From an uncultured Hyphomicrobiales bacterium (GTDB taxonomy: Bacteria; Pseudomonadota; Alphaproteobacteria; Rhizobiales; Beijerinckiaceae), in assembly GCA_903931945.1 (NCBI GenBank), contig CAIZEI010000155.1:1-38397 (forward strand): a stretch of DNA of 38,397 bases, given 5' to 3'. The translations under genes were made by a program, and so were the position numbers. Positions 1 to 9,014 of the stretch are shown in pieces (within the stretch, counting starts at the first letter, position 1; every line of letters starts with the position of its first letter). The notes under the pieces were generated by a model, which saw nothing but the letters and a program-made list of their open reading frames with translations, had not been told where the DNA came from and made no database searches.

Positions 1-120
1 ACTGATACAATCCGTCATCGCCTCACACGCTCTGCGGGTAGAGGTAGGTCAACCAAGGGCAGAGACTTTCTCTTAGATTCCTAGAAATCTGTCTCACTAA
101 CCGGGGCCACCGTAGTTTGT

Positions 121-888
121 ATGGATAGCCAACCCTCGATCGATCGCGTTCGGTCTCTTTACGTCGATTTGTTGTTGAAAATATTGGTCAATACCATTTA
201 TGAGGATCCCGCGATGGATCCCTGGCACAAAAAGGACGGTTTCAGTCAGAAAAATCGGGCAATTGGCGAGGATTGGCCACGGTCGGCGCATACCATGGTT
301 GGCGTGGCGCGTTTGCACAATCTGGCCGACCTGGCGCAAGAGGCGATAAAGCAAAATATTCCCGGTGATTTCATTGAGACCGGGGTCTGGCGCGGGGGGT
401 GCTGTATTTTGATGAGTGGCATTCTCGCCGCCTACGGCGACACGACAAGGAAAGTATTCGTAGCGGATTCATTTGAGGGTCTACCCACGCCAAAACCGAA
501 ACGTTATATTTGGGACAAAGATGACCCACTCCACAAATATTCGCAATTGGCTGTCTCAATGGAAGAGGTGAAAGCAAACTTTGCAAAATATGATCTACTG
601 AGTTCGAATGTCGAATTCATCAAGGGATTTTTTGACAAAACCCTGCCGACGCTGAGCTCAAATTCCTTTTCATTACTCCGGCTTGATGGCGACATGTACG
701 AGTCGACAATTGTGGCGCTCGAAAATCTCTATCCCAAGTTGTCGCCGGGCGGTTTCATTATTGTCGACGACTACGGTGCGGTGGAGGGCTGCCGGAAAGC
801 GACTGATGATTATCGGCGTGAAAACAATATCGGTGCGACGCTGAATGTTGTCGATTGGACGGGCGTTTGGTGGCAAAAACCTGCTTGA
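121..888 (+). CDS. TylF/MycF-type O-methyltransferase
   Basis: This 255-residue protein looks like an S-adenosylmethionine-dependent O-methyltransferase of the TylF (macrocin O-methyltransferase) family, whose members methylate sugar hydroxyls on macrolides or surface glycans. The sequence shows the SAM-binding strand and loop [10 protein letters not shown] (residues 84-93), the metal-binding region [12 protein letters not shown] (185-196) and IIVDDYG (212-218) with a paired Asp. It ends in [11 protein letters not shown], a typical family C-terminus, so the gene is complete. No strong ribosome site precedes the ATG. The gene is visibly more A+T-rich than the housekeeping genes downstream, which suggests transfer with the glycan locus. 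The family is secure; the substrate, probably a sugar of O-antigen or exopolysaccharide, is inferred from neighbours. Confidence 0.85.
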   Translation: MDSQPSIDRVRSLYVDLLLKILVNTIYEDPAMDPWHKKDGFSQKNRAIGEDWPRSAHTMVGVARLHNLADLAQEAIKQNIPGDFIETGVWRGGCCILMSGILAAYGDTTRKVFVADSFEGLPTPKPKRYIWDKDDPLHKYSQLAVSMEEVKANFAKYDLLSSNVEFIKGFFDKTLPTLSSNSFSLLRLDGDMYESTIVALENLYPKLSPGGFIIVDDYGAVEGCRKATDDYRRENNIGATLNVVDWTGVWWQKPA

Positions 889-1097
889 AGCCCCGTTGCG
901 GCGATACTTTGCGCGATCGCATTCCCAAGACCCAGATCGAACAGCCCGAAATAGCCAAGGAAAGCCCATACCACGGCCAGAACGCCGTAGCGGGCTTCGC
1001 CAATAGCGTGAATGTAAATGGGGATCGTCAAAAGTGAGAGAGCAAGCGGGAGCGCCGTGCCGAGCAAATTGTAGACGGTATGTTTTCGGGTGCTCAC
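889..1097 (-). pseudogene. Truncated N-terminus of a polysaccharide flippase (Wzx-like)
   Basis: Read on the minus strand from a GTG at 1097, about 66 residues match the start of a MOP-superfamily oligosaccharide flippase. The segment has the first helix ([18 protein letters not shown]), the conserved [13 protein letters not shown] stretch and the [16 protein letters not shown] motif. Similarity stops near 900, right behind the methyltransferase stop, while a full flippase needs some 400 more residues. An upstream start at 1151 or 1187 is possible but those residues do not look family-like. I read it as a remnant left by a rearrangement that joined the methyltransferase gene to this locus. 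The region 1190-1400 shows no recognisable gene. Confidence 0.7.
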
Positions 1098-1400
1098 GAA
1101 CGAATTGGCCTCTTTGAAAAACGATTGCGCCCCGGGAGGAAAACCCGCCATCGATACGGCGAAGGCCGGTCGTCGCGGCGCTCCCAATCCGACGATATCG
1201 TCGTCAACCCCGTCGACCGACCTATGCCAGACCGCGCGAGTTCACGCAAACCCTGTTCCCGGACTTGCGTGCGGAGCTCAAGAGGCAACGCCGCAATCCG
1301 GTCATACAGGCTGCGCCAGCGCAATTATGGTATCGCGGCCCTTGCGCCGGAGCGCCCGGCGTATCATAGCGGCACCGGGAGCGTCCTTACACGCGTGGGA

Positions 1401-2423
1401 ATGCGAGGTTGCCTGTTGCCGGACGGAACGCATATTGCCGTTATCATCCCCTGTTACAGGTCGAAAAGGCATGTGATGGAGGTTCTGCGCGCGATTCCGC
1501 CCGCAGTGACCGCAATCTACTGCATCGATGACGCCTGCCCGGAGCAAACCGGACACTACATTACAGCGACCAATATCGACCCGCGCGTCACGGTTCATGT
1601 CCGGCCGGTCAACGGCGGCGTCGGCGCAGCCACCATTGACGGTTACGAAATGGCTCTGGCGCAAGGCGCCGACATTTGCGTCAAAATCGACAGCGACGCA
1701 CAAATGGACCCCTCGCTAATTCCATTTTTCGTTGAGCCCATCATGTCCGAACACGCCGATTACACGAAAGGCAATCGTTTTTTTAATGTCGAAGACCTCG
1801 TCGATATGCCCAGGGCTCGTTTGATCGGGAACATTGGACTGTCGTTCCTGAACAAGTTTTCGAGCGGATACTGGAATGTGTTCGATCCGACGAATGGCTA
1901 TACCGCCATACATGCGCGCGTTCTGGAGCGGCTGCCGCTCGCCAAGATCGACAGCCGTTTCTATTTTGAATCCGATATGCTGTTCCGCCTGGGATGTCTG
2001 AGCGCCTGCGTCAAGGATATCCCGATCGCCGCCAGATATGGCGACGAAGACTCAAATCTGAAGATTCAGAACGTCATGATTCCTTTCTTCGTAAAGGCCG
2101 TCAGAAACTCTTTCAAGCGGATTTTCTTTCGCTATATATTGCGCGATTTTGCGATTGCCTCGGTTTTTCTGATGTTTTCGCTCATTTTTCTGACGATCGG
2201 GTTTTCCTATGGCTTCTATTATCTCGCCCAATCATGGTTCGGCGGCAAGCTTGCAACGCCGGGACAGGTGATGCTTTCCGCGCTTCCTATCATCGTTGGA
2301 ATCCAGTTCGGCCTGTCATTCCTGCATTACGACATCGACAGCTCTCCGCGAGAACCGATCCATCCCTATTTGCCCGCCCTGCGTTCGACCGGGACGACGA
2401 CCGATGCCGCTTCATCGAACTAG
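1401..2423 (+). CDS. Family 2 glycosyltransferase, DPMS-like, with C-terminal membrane segments
   Basis: This 340-residue protein resembles dolichyl/polyprenyl-phosphate sugar synthases (GT2), which move a sugar from a nucleotide donor to a membrane lipid phosphate. Visible are the GT-A start IAVIIPCYR (12-20), the Asp pair YCIDDACP (40-47), NGGVGAA (71-77) and the DSD metal motif (97-99). Two hydrophobic segments near residues 255-310 probably anchor it in the inner membrane. The frame stays open upstream to 1080, but the family begins at the ATG at 1401; residues before it look non-coding. It overlaps the next gene by 20 bases, which suggests the lipid-linked sugar it makes is used by that membrane transferase. 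The sugar is not known. Confidence 0.82.
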   Translation: MRGCLLPDGTHIAVIIPCYRSKRHVMEVLRAIPPAVTAIYCIDDACPEQTGHYITATNIDPRVTVHVRPVNGGVGAATIDGYEMALAQGADICVKIDSDAQMDPSLIPFFVEPIMSEHADYTKGNRFFNVEDLVDMPRARLIGNIGLSFLNKFSSGYWNVFDPTNGYTAIHARVLERLPLAKIDSRFYFESDMLFRLGCLSACVKDIPIAARYGDEDSNLKIQNVMIPFFVKAVRNSFKRIFFRYILRDFAIASVFLMFSLIFLTIGFSYGFYYLAQSWFGGKLATPGQVMLSALPIIVGIQFGLSFLHYDIDSSPREPIHPYLPALRSTGTTTDAASSN

Positions 2424-3816
2424 TCATCGCCTCGCGCTGGCGGTCCTGGCCATTCTCATCAGCGCCTATGCCATTGCGACATCGCCATCCCAGCCCTTCA
2501 CAACGCCAGACTCAATTCTGTATCAGAACTTCTCTGTTACGATCACCGCGATCTATCCTGTTTTCTTGAGACTGATACCGGCTTCATTGTTGGTGTTTGC
2601 GCAAACTCTGTTATTGCTTGCCTCTGCCGTCTGGCTGGCGTTTGAACTGGGGCGCGCAACGCACCCACTGGCGGCGCCGCTGTGCCTTGCGGCGATCGCA
2701 CTCAATCCCGGAATGCTTGGCTTTGCCCGCAGCATATTGTCTGAAGGTCTGTTTGAACCTCTGCTGTGCTGCTTTCTGGCGCTCAGCATTCGCTATCTCA
2801 GGTTCCCCTCGCCCTCCTGCGCAGCGGCGATTGGCGCACTGGCGGGCCTGTGCGTTTCAACGCGTCCCATCGCCTATCCTCTCGTTCTATCGTTCATTGT
2901 CATGGCGCTGCTCGCGCGCTCGCTCTCCCTGAAGGCGGTCCGGCCAGCGCTTGTCCTGGCGCTTGCCGGCGCTGTCGGGGTCATTGGCGCCGAACGCATC
3001 TATTCCAGAGCCTTGCATGGCGGTGAACTGACGACGATTGCGGGCAAGCATCTTTACGCCAAAGCCGCTTTGCTCTCGCTGCCGGATGACGCGAGCCATG
3101 CCGCCCCCGCCTCGTCCGATCCTGAGGACATCCTGCGATCCGGACTGACCACCGATTTCGAGCCCATCCGCGCCCTGCTGAACGCGCATCGCGACGAAAT
3201 TCCCTATCCTGTCCTGGAATCGTTTTATGAAGGCTGTCTGCAACTGGAGTGCATTCAAAGTCTCCGGGATAAAATCCCGCTTTCCGAAGCGAGATTCAAT
3301 GACATTCGATTCAGGTTGGGGCTTGAGCGAATTCTTCAGGCGCCACTCCAGTTTTTCCAATTGACCTGGCAAAATTACAAGGACCTTTGGGTGTTGTTTC
3401 CCAGAGGTTATCCGGCGTTTGCGCCCGTGGTGGACGCCTTTATCGCGACGAATCGCCCGCTGCCATTCGAGGCATCGATCCCCCCTTTCCTGCTGACGCC
3501 CCGGCCGGCCTCGAATTTGGCCTATATCGTGCGTCCAGCCTTTATTGGCGTCGGTGCGCTCACGCATCTTGCTTTTCTGGCGTCGACGATTCTTTTGTTC
3601 ATGCCACGCGCCACGCCAGGGCCTGCAACCCGCATCGCGGGGCTGGCCGCGACCGCCATCGTACTGGTATTTACGTTCAACGCCTTTACCGGCGTGGGCG
3701 GACCGCGCTACATGATGGGCATGTGGCCAGCCATCGTCCTGATGCTGGCGGCCATCGCTGCTCCTGTCTTCAAGACGATCGGACCTGATGACGGCGAGGC
3801 CGCGCCTGATGCCTAA
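2404..3816 (+). CDS. GT-C-like integral membrane glycosyltransferase
   Basis: This protein of about 470 residues has many hydrophobic helices and the layout of GT-C enzymes (GT39/ArnT-like), which use polyprenyl-phosphate sugars as donors on the periplasmic side. After the first helix comes a short acidic loop, TTPDSILYQNF, where GT-C enzymes usually carry a catalytic acid. A large soluble insert lies around residues 220-340, and VGGPRYMMGMWP near the C-terminus resembles the end of the family. The start at 2404 lies inside the preceding gene and begins just before the first helix; an in-frame start at 2296 would add an unlikely Ser/Cys-rich leader. Membership of the broad fold is fairly sure, the acceptor is unknown. 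Confidence 0.7.
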   Translation: MPLHRTSHRLALAVLAILISAYAIATSPSQPFTTPDSILYQNFSVTITAIYPVFLRLIPASLLVFAQTLLLLASAVWLAFELGRATHPLAAPLCLAAIALNPGMLGFARSILSEGLFEPLLCCFLALSIRYLRFPSPSCAAAIGALAGLCVSTRPIAYPLVLSFIVMALLARSLSLKAVRPALVLALAGAVGVIGAERIYSRALHGGELTTIAGKHLYAKAALLSLPDDASHAAPASSDPEDILRSGLTTDFEPIRALLNAHRDEIPYPVLESFYEGCLQLECIQSLRDKIPLSEARFNDIRFRLGLERILQAPLQFFQLTWQNYKDLWVLFPRGYPAFAPVVDAFIATNRPLPFEASIPPFLLTPRPASNLAYIVRPAFIGVGALTHLAFLASTILLFMPRATPGPATRIAGLAATAIVLVFTFNAFTGVGGPRYMMGMWPAIVLMLAAIAAPVFKTIGPDDGEAAPDA

Positions 3817-5131
3817 ACTGCTGCTGATCGAATTGAACGAGTTCAATCCGGACCTCATTCTGGATGTTTCCCGAAAGCTCGGGCTGAAAAATCTCCCAAA
3901 ACTTCTGGCGCTCCCGCATTGCGCAACGACAACGCAGGACGAAATCGAGCATCAAGGCCTTGACCCCTGGGTTCAGTGGGCGAATGTCCACAGCGGGCTC
4001 CCCTCGCACCAGCATGGCGTCAGGCGGTTGGGCGACACCGCGCGGCAAACGGCGCCGCAGATATGGAACCGGGTCGCTGCGATGGGCTATTCGTGGGCCG
4101 CTTGGGGCGTAATGAACGCGCCGCGCGGGGATATGCAGGGCTGCAAGCTGTATGTCCCAGACCCATGGTCCTACGATGAACGCGCCACCCCCCCGCAACT
4201 CGAAACGCTGCTGGCGTTGCCGCGCCACATGGCGACCCATTATCTCGACCCCGGCGCCTCAAAACTGCTGCTGTCGACGCTCCGCTCGGCGAGCTACTTC
4301 CTGCCGCCGTCGCAATGGCCGATCGCCGCGCGATTTGCGGCCAAACTTCTGTCGGGCATAGCTGCCTGCGGCGCCAATGTGCACACATTTGCCGGTTTGC
4401 TCGACTATCTTGGGGCGCTGGTTTTCCTGCGCGAGAAAATGCGCAGCAAACCGGATCTGAGCGTCATTTTTCTCAATCTCGTGGCGCATAGCCAGCATCA
4501 TTTCTGGACTGCGGGCCGCGATTACGACCAGCGACTGCTCTACGCAATTCGGGTCGCCGACGCGATTGTCGCGCTGCTGCTGGAGTCTCTGGACCCAGAC
4601 GAGGCTGTGATCTGCATGAATTCCATGCGTCAGGAAAATGTTGCCGGTCGGGGATTTTTTGTCTACCGGCAGATCGATCCGGACAGAACCATCAACCGGC
4701 TTGGGGTTGCCGGCGGTACCGTCCAGCAATGCATGACAAACGAATCGCATATCCTGTTTGACACAGTTCAGGAGGCTGACGCCGCCGAACAGCAATTGCG
4801 TTCGCTCACGCTCGGCGATGGGAGCCCGCTTTTGTTCTTAGAACGCGACCATCCCACAAAAGTCTTTGCGCAAATCTGCATTGACAATCCGGTTCCGCCG
4901 GACGCCCGGATCGTCGGAACCGGGATTGACGTCGCGTTCTACGACCTCTTCGCGCTGGTGTGCGAGCGCACAGGCGCGCACACGCAGACCGGCGATCTCT
5001 ATTATAAATCCATTGATATCGGGCCGGGCCCCCTGTTCAACCATCAGATCGGCGATCTCATTGTTGATCATTTCAAAAATGGAACACACCGTAACGCGGT
5101 CGTAGAGACCGTTTCAAATCAGGAGGCATGA
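3809..5131 (+). CDS. Alkaline-phosphatase-superfamily-like protein, function unknown
   Basis: This 440-residue soluble protein resembles type I phosphodiesterase/alkaline phosphatase superfamily members. It starts with LLLIELNEFNPDLI, has NVHSGLPSHQHGVRRLGD around residues 58-75 (the usual nucleophile/TGxxPxxHG region) and FLNLVAHSQHHFW near 225-237. Several places where the fold normally carries metal ligands differ: Glu-Leu-Asn in the first strand and MNSMRQEN where DHG is expected. The enzyme may therefore be divergent or inactive. I chose ATG 3809, which has GGCGAGG nine bases upstream and overlaps the previous stop by eight bases; 3788 is an alternative. It is probably co-translated with the two glycosyltransferases and could transfer or remove a phosphate-linked group on the glycan, but that is inference. 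Confidence 0.62.
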   Translation: MPKLLLIELNEFNPDLILDVSRKLGLKNLPKLLALPHCATTTQDEIEHQGLDPWVQWANVHSGLPSHQHGVRRLGDTARQTAPQIWNRVAAMGYSWAAWGVMNAPRGDMQGCKLYVPDPWSYDERATPPQLETLLALPRHMATHYLDPGASKLLLSTLRSASYFLPPSQWPIAARFAAKLLSGIAACGANVHTFAGLLDYLGALVFLREKMRSKPDLSVIFLNLVAHSQHHFWTAGRDYDQRLLYAIRVADAIVALLLESLDPDEAVICMNSMRQENVAGRGFFVYRQIDPDRTINRLGVAGGTVQQCMTNESHILFDTVQEADAAEQQLRSLTLGDGSPLLFLERDHPTKVFAQICIDNPVPPDARIVGTGIDVAFYDLFALVCERTGAHTQTGDLYYKSIDIGPGPLFNHQIGDLIVDHFKNGTHRNAVVETVSNQEA

Positions 5132-5184
5132 TGGCGATGACGGGTTTGGAGTATTTGAATGTTCCAGCGAAAGAGAGACGCTAG
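5128..5184 (+). CDS. Possible 18-residue leader or remnant peptide
   Basis: A strong AGGAGG lies just before ATGATG, and the ATG overlaps the stop of the previous gene in an ATGA arrangement. The frame ends after 18 codons at TAG 5182-5184 and the peptide matches nothing I know. The good ribosome site suggests a fourth gene of the operon once began here and was lost by recombination. A genuine mini-protein cannot be excluded. The following 195 bases up to 5379 hold nothing I recognise. Confidence 0.25.
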   Translation: MMAMTGLEYLNVPAKERR

Positions 5185-5379
5185 ACTGAGGCAAGTTCAC
5201 CGACCGGAATAGAGCGAGACACCCTCCCGATACTTGACCGCCACTGAATCATCCGGCAGGGAAGGCCAAGGCATTTGTTTTTGCGAAGAAATCCTGCTCA
5301 TTGTCGATAGTCGCCTTTACATTGGCGTCGATCTTCTCAAGGTCATGCGGGCGTTCATTCGTGTGAGAGATATCGACTC

Positions 5380-6384
5380 GTGGCTGAAACCATTAAATCG
5401 CTGCAATATGGGCGCGCCTGCGCCGCGATCGCTGTTGTGGCCCACCACTCGGTAGCCGCCGCGACCGCATTTGTCCCTTCTCATTTGCCGTTGGCTGCCA
5501 TTCCCCTGTACCGAGGCTACCTTGGCGTGGATTTTTTCTTTGTCTTGTCGGGCTTCATCATCATGCATGCCCATGCGAACGACCCGAAATCTCCAACATC
5601 CGCACTTGTCTATATCAAAAAACGACTACGCCGTATTTACATTCCCTACCTGCCTATTTCCATATGTCTGGTCGCTTTGTATCTCCTGCTGCCGAATGTT
5701 TCTCAAGGCAACCGGGATTGGGGACTATTGACATCCATGACGCTGATCCCGACGGAACATCCACCCGCTATTGCAGTTGCCTGGACACTGATCCATGAAA
5801 TGATTTTTTATAGCCTTTTTCTAGTTTCATATTTTACCGGCAATTCCATGCAGCTTATTGTTGTCTGGCTCGCTGCCATTCTCGGGAAATGGTCACTCGG
5901 CTGGACATCCGGTGTTCCGTTCGCAGAGTTTCTCCTATCACCGTTGAATATTGAATTCATTGTGGGAATGGGGCTCGCCCAAGCCTATCCGCGTGTACCG
6001 AATCATATGTCCAAACTGTTGATTTACTGTGGACTTGTCGCCGTCGTCGGTTATTTCTATTTCTTTGACGCGGAGTCGAATCGAGTTTTGTTCGGTATAT
6101 CATTGGCTCCCATTGTGCTCGGAATTGCCGTTTTGGAACGACAATCCAGATGGGCGCCAATCGGAGGGTGGTTGATACTCGGGAACGGCTCTTATTCGAT
6201 CTATCTGGTTCATGCTACGGTCGTTTCAATCGCGGCCCGCCTTTCGGCGGCAGCAATGCTCTCATTGCAAATAACACTTCCGCTTTGCATCCTGGCGGGC
6301 GTCATCGCCGGACTCGTCTATCACTTTGGCGTCGAGAAGCCTTGCACCCGCCTCGTTTACCAAATGACCGTGACCAAGCCCTAA
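5380..6384 (+). CDS. Acyltransferase family 3 membrane protein
   Basis: This 334-residue polytopic membrane protein belongs to the acyltransferase-3 family (OafA/ExoZ-like), which O-acetylates or otherwise acylates surface polysaccharides. It opens with IKSLQYGRACAAIAVVAHHS, the usual first helix with the catalytic-type histidine pair, followed by GYLGVDFFFVLSGFII, a hallmark of the family, and KKRLRRIYIPYLP. About ten hydrophobic segments follow, and NGSYSIYLVHATVV near residue 267 is the typical late helix. The start is a GTG that places the first motif where the family expects it. Base composition looks A+T-richer than the genome core. It is separated from the glycosyltransferase operon by about 250 bases and ends in a terminator hairpin. 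Confidence 0.87.
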   Translation: MAETIKSLQYGRACAAIAVVAHHSVAAATAFVPSHLPLAAIPLYRGYLGVDFFFVLSGFIIMHAHANDPKSPTSALVYIKKRLRRIYIPYLPISICLVALYLLLPNVSQGNRDWGLLTSMTLIPTEHPPAIAVAWTLIHEMIFYSLFLVSYFTGNSMQLIVVWLAAILGKWSLGWTSGVPFAEFLLSPLNIEFIVGMGLAQAYPRVPNHMSKLLIYCGLVAVVGYFYFFDAESNRVLFGISLAPIVLGIAVLERQSRWAPIGGWLILGNGSYSIYLVHATVVSIAARLSAAAMLSLQITLPLCILAGVIAGLVYHFGVEKPCTRLVYQMTVTKP

Positions 6385-6407
6385 AAGCACACGCGCCTGT
6401 GCTTTTT
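6383..6407. terminator. Bidirectional rho-independent terminator
   Basis: A nine-base-pair stem (AAAAGCACA at 6383-6391 with TGTGCTTTT at 6398-6406) encloses a six-base loop and is followed by T on the plus strand; A residues at the left give a U tract on the minus strand. It lies between the convergent acyltransferase and ModA-like genes and should serve both. Confidence 0.8.
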
Positions 6408-6427
6408 CACGCCACTCACCACGCCTA

Positions 6428-7195
6428 TCATTTCCCCGGCGTGAATCCTGCTTCGCTTAGCATCTTGCTCGCAGCTTCACTCTTGATGAAACTCACCAGC
6501 GCCGAAGTGGCGGCGGCATCGGCAGGTTTCGCGCCCGTCGCGACACGGTAGACAATTGGCGTCGAAATTTCAGCCGGCGTCAGGCCAAGGATATCGATGC
6601 CTTGAACGGGCAGCAGCTCTCCATACTGCTGCGCGCCGATTTCGGCTTCGCCCCTCGCGATGGCCTCGCCAACCGAACCGCGAATGACATGGCCCTGCGC
6701 TTTTGCCTTGACCAGGTCGGCGATCCCCAGCTTTTCCATCGACGCCATGAAAAACCCGCCGCTGGTGCCCGAGCTATAGGCGATCGTCCCCGCGTTCTGC
6801 ATCGCTTTCTTGAGGGCGTCCGGGGTTGAAATATCGGGCCTGGCGGCGCCTGCTTTCACAGCAAGCGCGACGCGCGAGGTTACGAGGTTTGCCGCCGAGC
6901 CCGCCATCAGCGTTCCGGCCTTTTCCATACCCTCAATATCAGCCGCTGATTGCAGCGTCACATCGAGCGCTTGCCCCTCTTTGGCCGATTTGATCGCCGC
7001 TTCGCCGTTTACAAAATCGAGCGTGACCTTATTGCCGGTGGTCTTTTCAAACGCGGCGGCGATAGCCTTGGCGGCGGGCCGCAGCGCCGGGCTCGACACC
7101 AGCCGCAATTCGCTCGCCGAGGCGCCTGATACGATTGCGCCGAGCGTCGCGCCCGCAAGCGCCGTCAATACCTGAAATGAACGAGTTCTGTTCAT
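6428..7195 (-). CDS. ModA-like periplasmic substrate-binding protein
   Basis: This 255-residue secreted protein resembles molybdate-type ABC transporter binding proteins. A signal peptide ends near SGASA (residues 24-28), followed by ELRLVSSPALRPAAKAIAAAF, the normal first strand and helix, and then SSGTSGGFFMASMEKLGI and GEAEIGAQQYGELLPV in the second lobe. GGGGAGA before the ATG is a good ribosome site. No modB or modC partner is visible. A similar but clearly different protein lies on the other side of ispH. Solitary ModA-like proteins are common in Alphaproteobacteria and often have no known ligand, so molybdate binding should not be assumed. Confidence 0.8.
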   Translation of the reverse strand: MNRTRSFQVLTALAGATLGAIVSGASASELRLVSSPALRPAAKAIAAAFEKTTGNKVTLDFVNGEAAIKSAKEGQALDVTLQSAADIEGMEKAGTLMAGSAANLVTSRVALAVKAGAARPDISTPDALKKAMQNAGTIAYSSGTSGGFFMASMEKLGIADLVKAKAQGHVIRGSVGEAIARGEAEIGAQQYGELLPVQGIDILGLTPAEISTPIVYRVATGAKPADAAATSALVSFIKSEAASKMLSEAGFTPGK

Positions 7196-7251
7196 CGATG
7201 TCTCCCCTGTGCATCCCGCCTATGGCTGGCGGTTGCGCTCAGGCAAGCCTA

Positions 7252-8211
7252 TCACGCTCCCGTTTCGGCGCGAAGCTCCCTTGGCAGCGGAAAGAACATG
7301 TTTTCCCGGGCTGTCGTCACGACCTCAAGCGTTACGTCATAGCGTTCGCGAAAGGCTGCGACGATTTCATCGATCAGCGTTTCGGGCGCCGAAGCGCCAG
7401 CTGTCAGACCGACGCTTTTGACGCCCGCCAATGCGGGCCAGTCAATATCCGCCGCGCGCAAAGCCATCTGCGAAATGCGACAGTCCCAGCGTTCGGCGAC
7501 TTCGCGCAACCGCAGGGAATTGGACGAATTGCCCGAGCCAACCACAATCATCGCCTCGACGCGCGGCGCAACAGCCTTGACCGCCTCCTGCCTGTTGGTC
7601 GTGGCGTAGCAGATATCGTCTTTCTGCGGCGCTGCGATATCGGGAAACCGTCGCGTCAAAGCCGCAATGATCGCTGCGGTGTCGTCGACCGAAAGCGTCG
7701 TCTGTGTGACATAGGCCAGATCTGCGGAATCGGGGAGCGTCAGTCCTTCGACATCCCCGACAGTTTCGATCAACTCAATGGCGCCCTCAGGCAGTTGGCC
7801 CATGGTGCCAACAACTTCCGGATGTCCGGCGTGGCCGATCAGCAGGATGCGCCGCCCGCGTTTAAAATGCGCCATCGCCTCGCGATGCACCTTGGTCACC
7901 AGCGGACAGGTTGCATCGATGCCGGTGAGACGCCGCGCGCTGGCGGCGGCTGGAACGTCTTTGGGCACGCCATGGGCGGAAAAAATCACTGGCGCAGCGC
8001 CATCGGGGACCTCATCGAGTTCATCGACGAAGATCGCGCCCTTGGCCTTCAGATCGTCCACGACATATTTGTTGTGCACGATTTCATGGCGCACATAGAC
8101 CGGCGCGCCGTATTTTTCGAGCGCCCGCTCCACTGTATCGATGGCGCGCACGACGCCGGCGCAAAAACCGCGCGGCGCGCACAGAAGAAGCAGGAGCGGT
8201 GGTTTGGACAT
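7252..8211 (-). CDS. ispH: 4-hydroxy-3-methylbut-2-enyl diphosphate reductase
   Basis: IspH (LytB) carries out the last step of the methylerythritol phosphate pathway, reducing HMBPP to isopentenyl and dimethylallyl diphosphate with a [4Fe-4S] cluster in the cytoplasm. The 319-residue protein shows all three cluster cysteines: PRGFCAGV (C17), [11 protein letters not shown] and [10 protein letters not shown]. The substrate-binding residues are also visible in RHEIVHN, FSAHGV, the Glu in [13 protein letters not shown] and SGNSSNS. Length and order match the family throughout. Its two neighbours are binding proteins on the same strand, separated by about 50 bases each, with no evident functional link. 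The ribosome site before 8211 is weak. Confidence 0.97.
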   Translation of the reverse strand: MSKPPLLLLLCAPRGFCAGVVRAIDTVERALEKYGAPVYVRHEIVHNKYVVDDLKAKGAIFVDELDEVPDGAAPVIFSAHGVPKDVPAAASARRLTGIDATCPLVTKVHREAMAHFKRGRRILLIGHAGHPEVVGTMGQLPEGAIELIETVGDVEGLTLPDSADLAYVTQTTLSVDDTAAIIAALTRRFPDIAAPQKDDICYATTNRQEAVKAVAPRVEAMIVVGSGNSSNSLRLREVAERWDCRISQMALRAADIDWPALAGVKSVGLTAGASAPETLIDEIVAAFRERYDVTLEVVTTARENMFFPLPRELRAETGA

Positions 8212-8258
8212 GCCGCTTTTTGCGCCAGAGCGCGCAGCGATGCAAGCGTTTCGAGCCG

Positions 8259-9014
8259 CTATTTGTCGGCGACCTGCTCAATCCCCGCCGCTTGCCAGAA
8301 TGCGCGCGCATCCGGCGAGGCGAGAAATTTCAGCAATTGCAGCGCCGGTTCGGGCGCAGCATTCGCAGCCGGAACACCCGTGTCGTAATCAAGATAGGCC
8401 TGAACGGCGGCCGGAACCGGGCCCGCCAGCACAACGCCTTTGGCGCGCGGGATTTCGCTGACGTTGAACAGGCCAAAATCAACTTCGCCACTGGCGATCA
8501 GCGCCTGCCCCTGCGGCGACATCACTGCCTTGGCCCGCACGGCGTCCGCAACGCCGGTCTTTTCAAGCACTTTTTGCACGGAAAGCCCGCTCAATCCACC
8601 GGTGGTGGCGTCGCTATAGACGATGGCTTTGGCGTCGAGCAGCATCTTTCTGAAGGCCTCCGGCGTTGAAAAATCATAACGCGGCCCCGCCTCACGCGCC
8701 GCCACGCCGACCCCGACGCGCGCGAGCGGATGCGCCGAACCCGAGCGCAATCGACCCTCTTTCGCCAGGACTGCGAGAAACTGCGCCGGAATCACATAGG
8801 CTTCAAAGGGTTCGCCAGCATCGATTTTCTGCTGGATCACCGCAGGATTGGCGAATGTGAAATTCACGCGATGCCCGGTCTTTGCAGAAAAGGCTTCGCC
8901 TGCGGCCTTTTGCGGGGCTGCAACGGCATTGCCGCTCAGAACGCGGATTTCGTCAGCCTTCAGGGGGAAGGCTGCAAATACGAACACGATCGGCAACGCG
9001 AGAATTCGCAGCAT
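8259..9014 (-). CDS. ModA-like periplasmic substrate-binding protein
   Basis: A 251-residue secreted binding protein of the molybdate-binding (ModA) fold. A signal peptide ends near PLKA, then [22 protein letters not shown] opens the first lobe; [19 protein letters not shown] and [19 protein letters not shown] mark the second lobe, and [19 protein letters not shown] is a typical ModA C-terminus. GGGAGGGG before the ATG is a very strong ribosome site. It lies upstream of ispH on the same strand and may be cotranscribed with ispH and the other ModA-like gene. No permease or ATPase is present nearby, so the ligand is unknown. It diverges from trmD across a 119-base gap. Confidence 0.8.
   Translation of the reverse strand: MLRILALPIVFVFAAFPLKADEIRVLSGNAVAAPQKAAGEAFSAKTGHRVNFTFANPAVIQQKIDAGEPFEAYVIPAQFLAVLAKEGRLRSGSAHPLARVGVGVAAREAGPRYDFSTPEAFRKMLLDAKAIVYSDATTGGLSGLSVQKVLEKTGVADAVRAKAVMSPQGQALIASGEVDFGLFNVSEIPRAKGVVLAGPVPAAVQAYLDYDTGVPAANAAPEPALQLLKFLASPDARAFWQAAGIEQVADK

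Noticed and set aside
1080-1400. Upstream extension of the GT2 gene
   Set aside because: The frame is open but Arg/Ser-rich and unlike GT2 N-termini; the family starts at 1401.
2887-3858. Long minus-strand frame opposite the GT-C gene
   Set aside because: It is the antisense shadow of a clear membrane protein and has biased Arg/Gln/Gly content.
7135-8388. 417-codon plus-strand frame over ispH
   Set aside because: It lies fully opposite ispH, which has all its catalytic residues.
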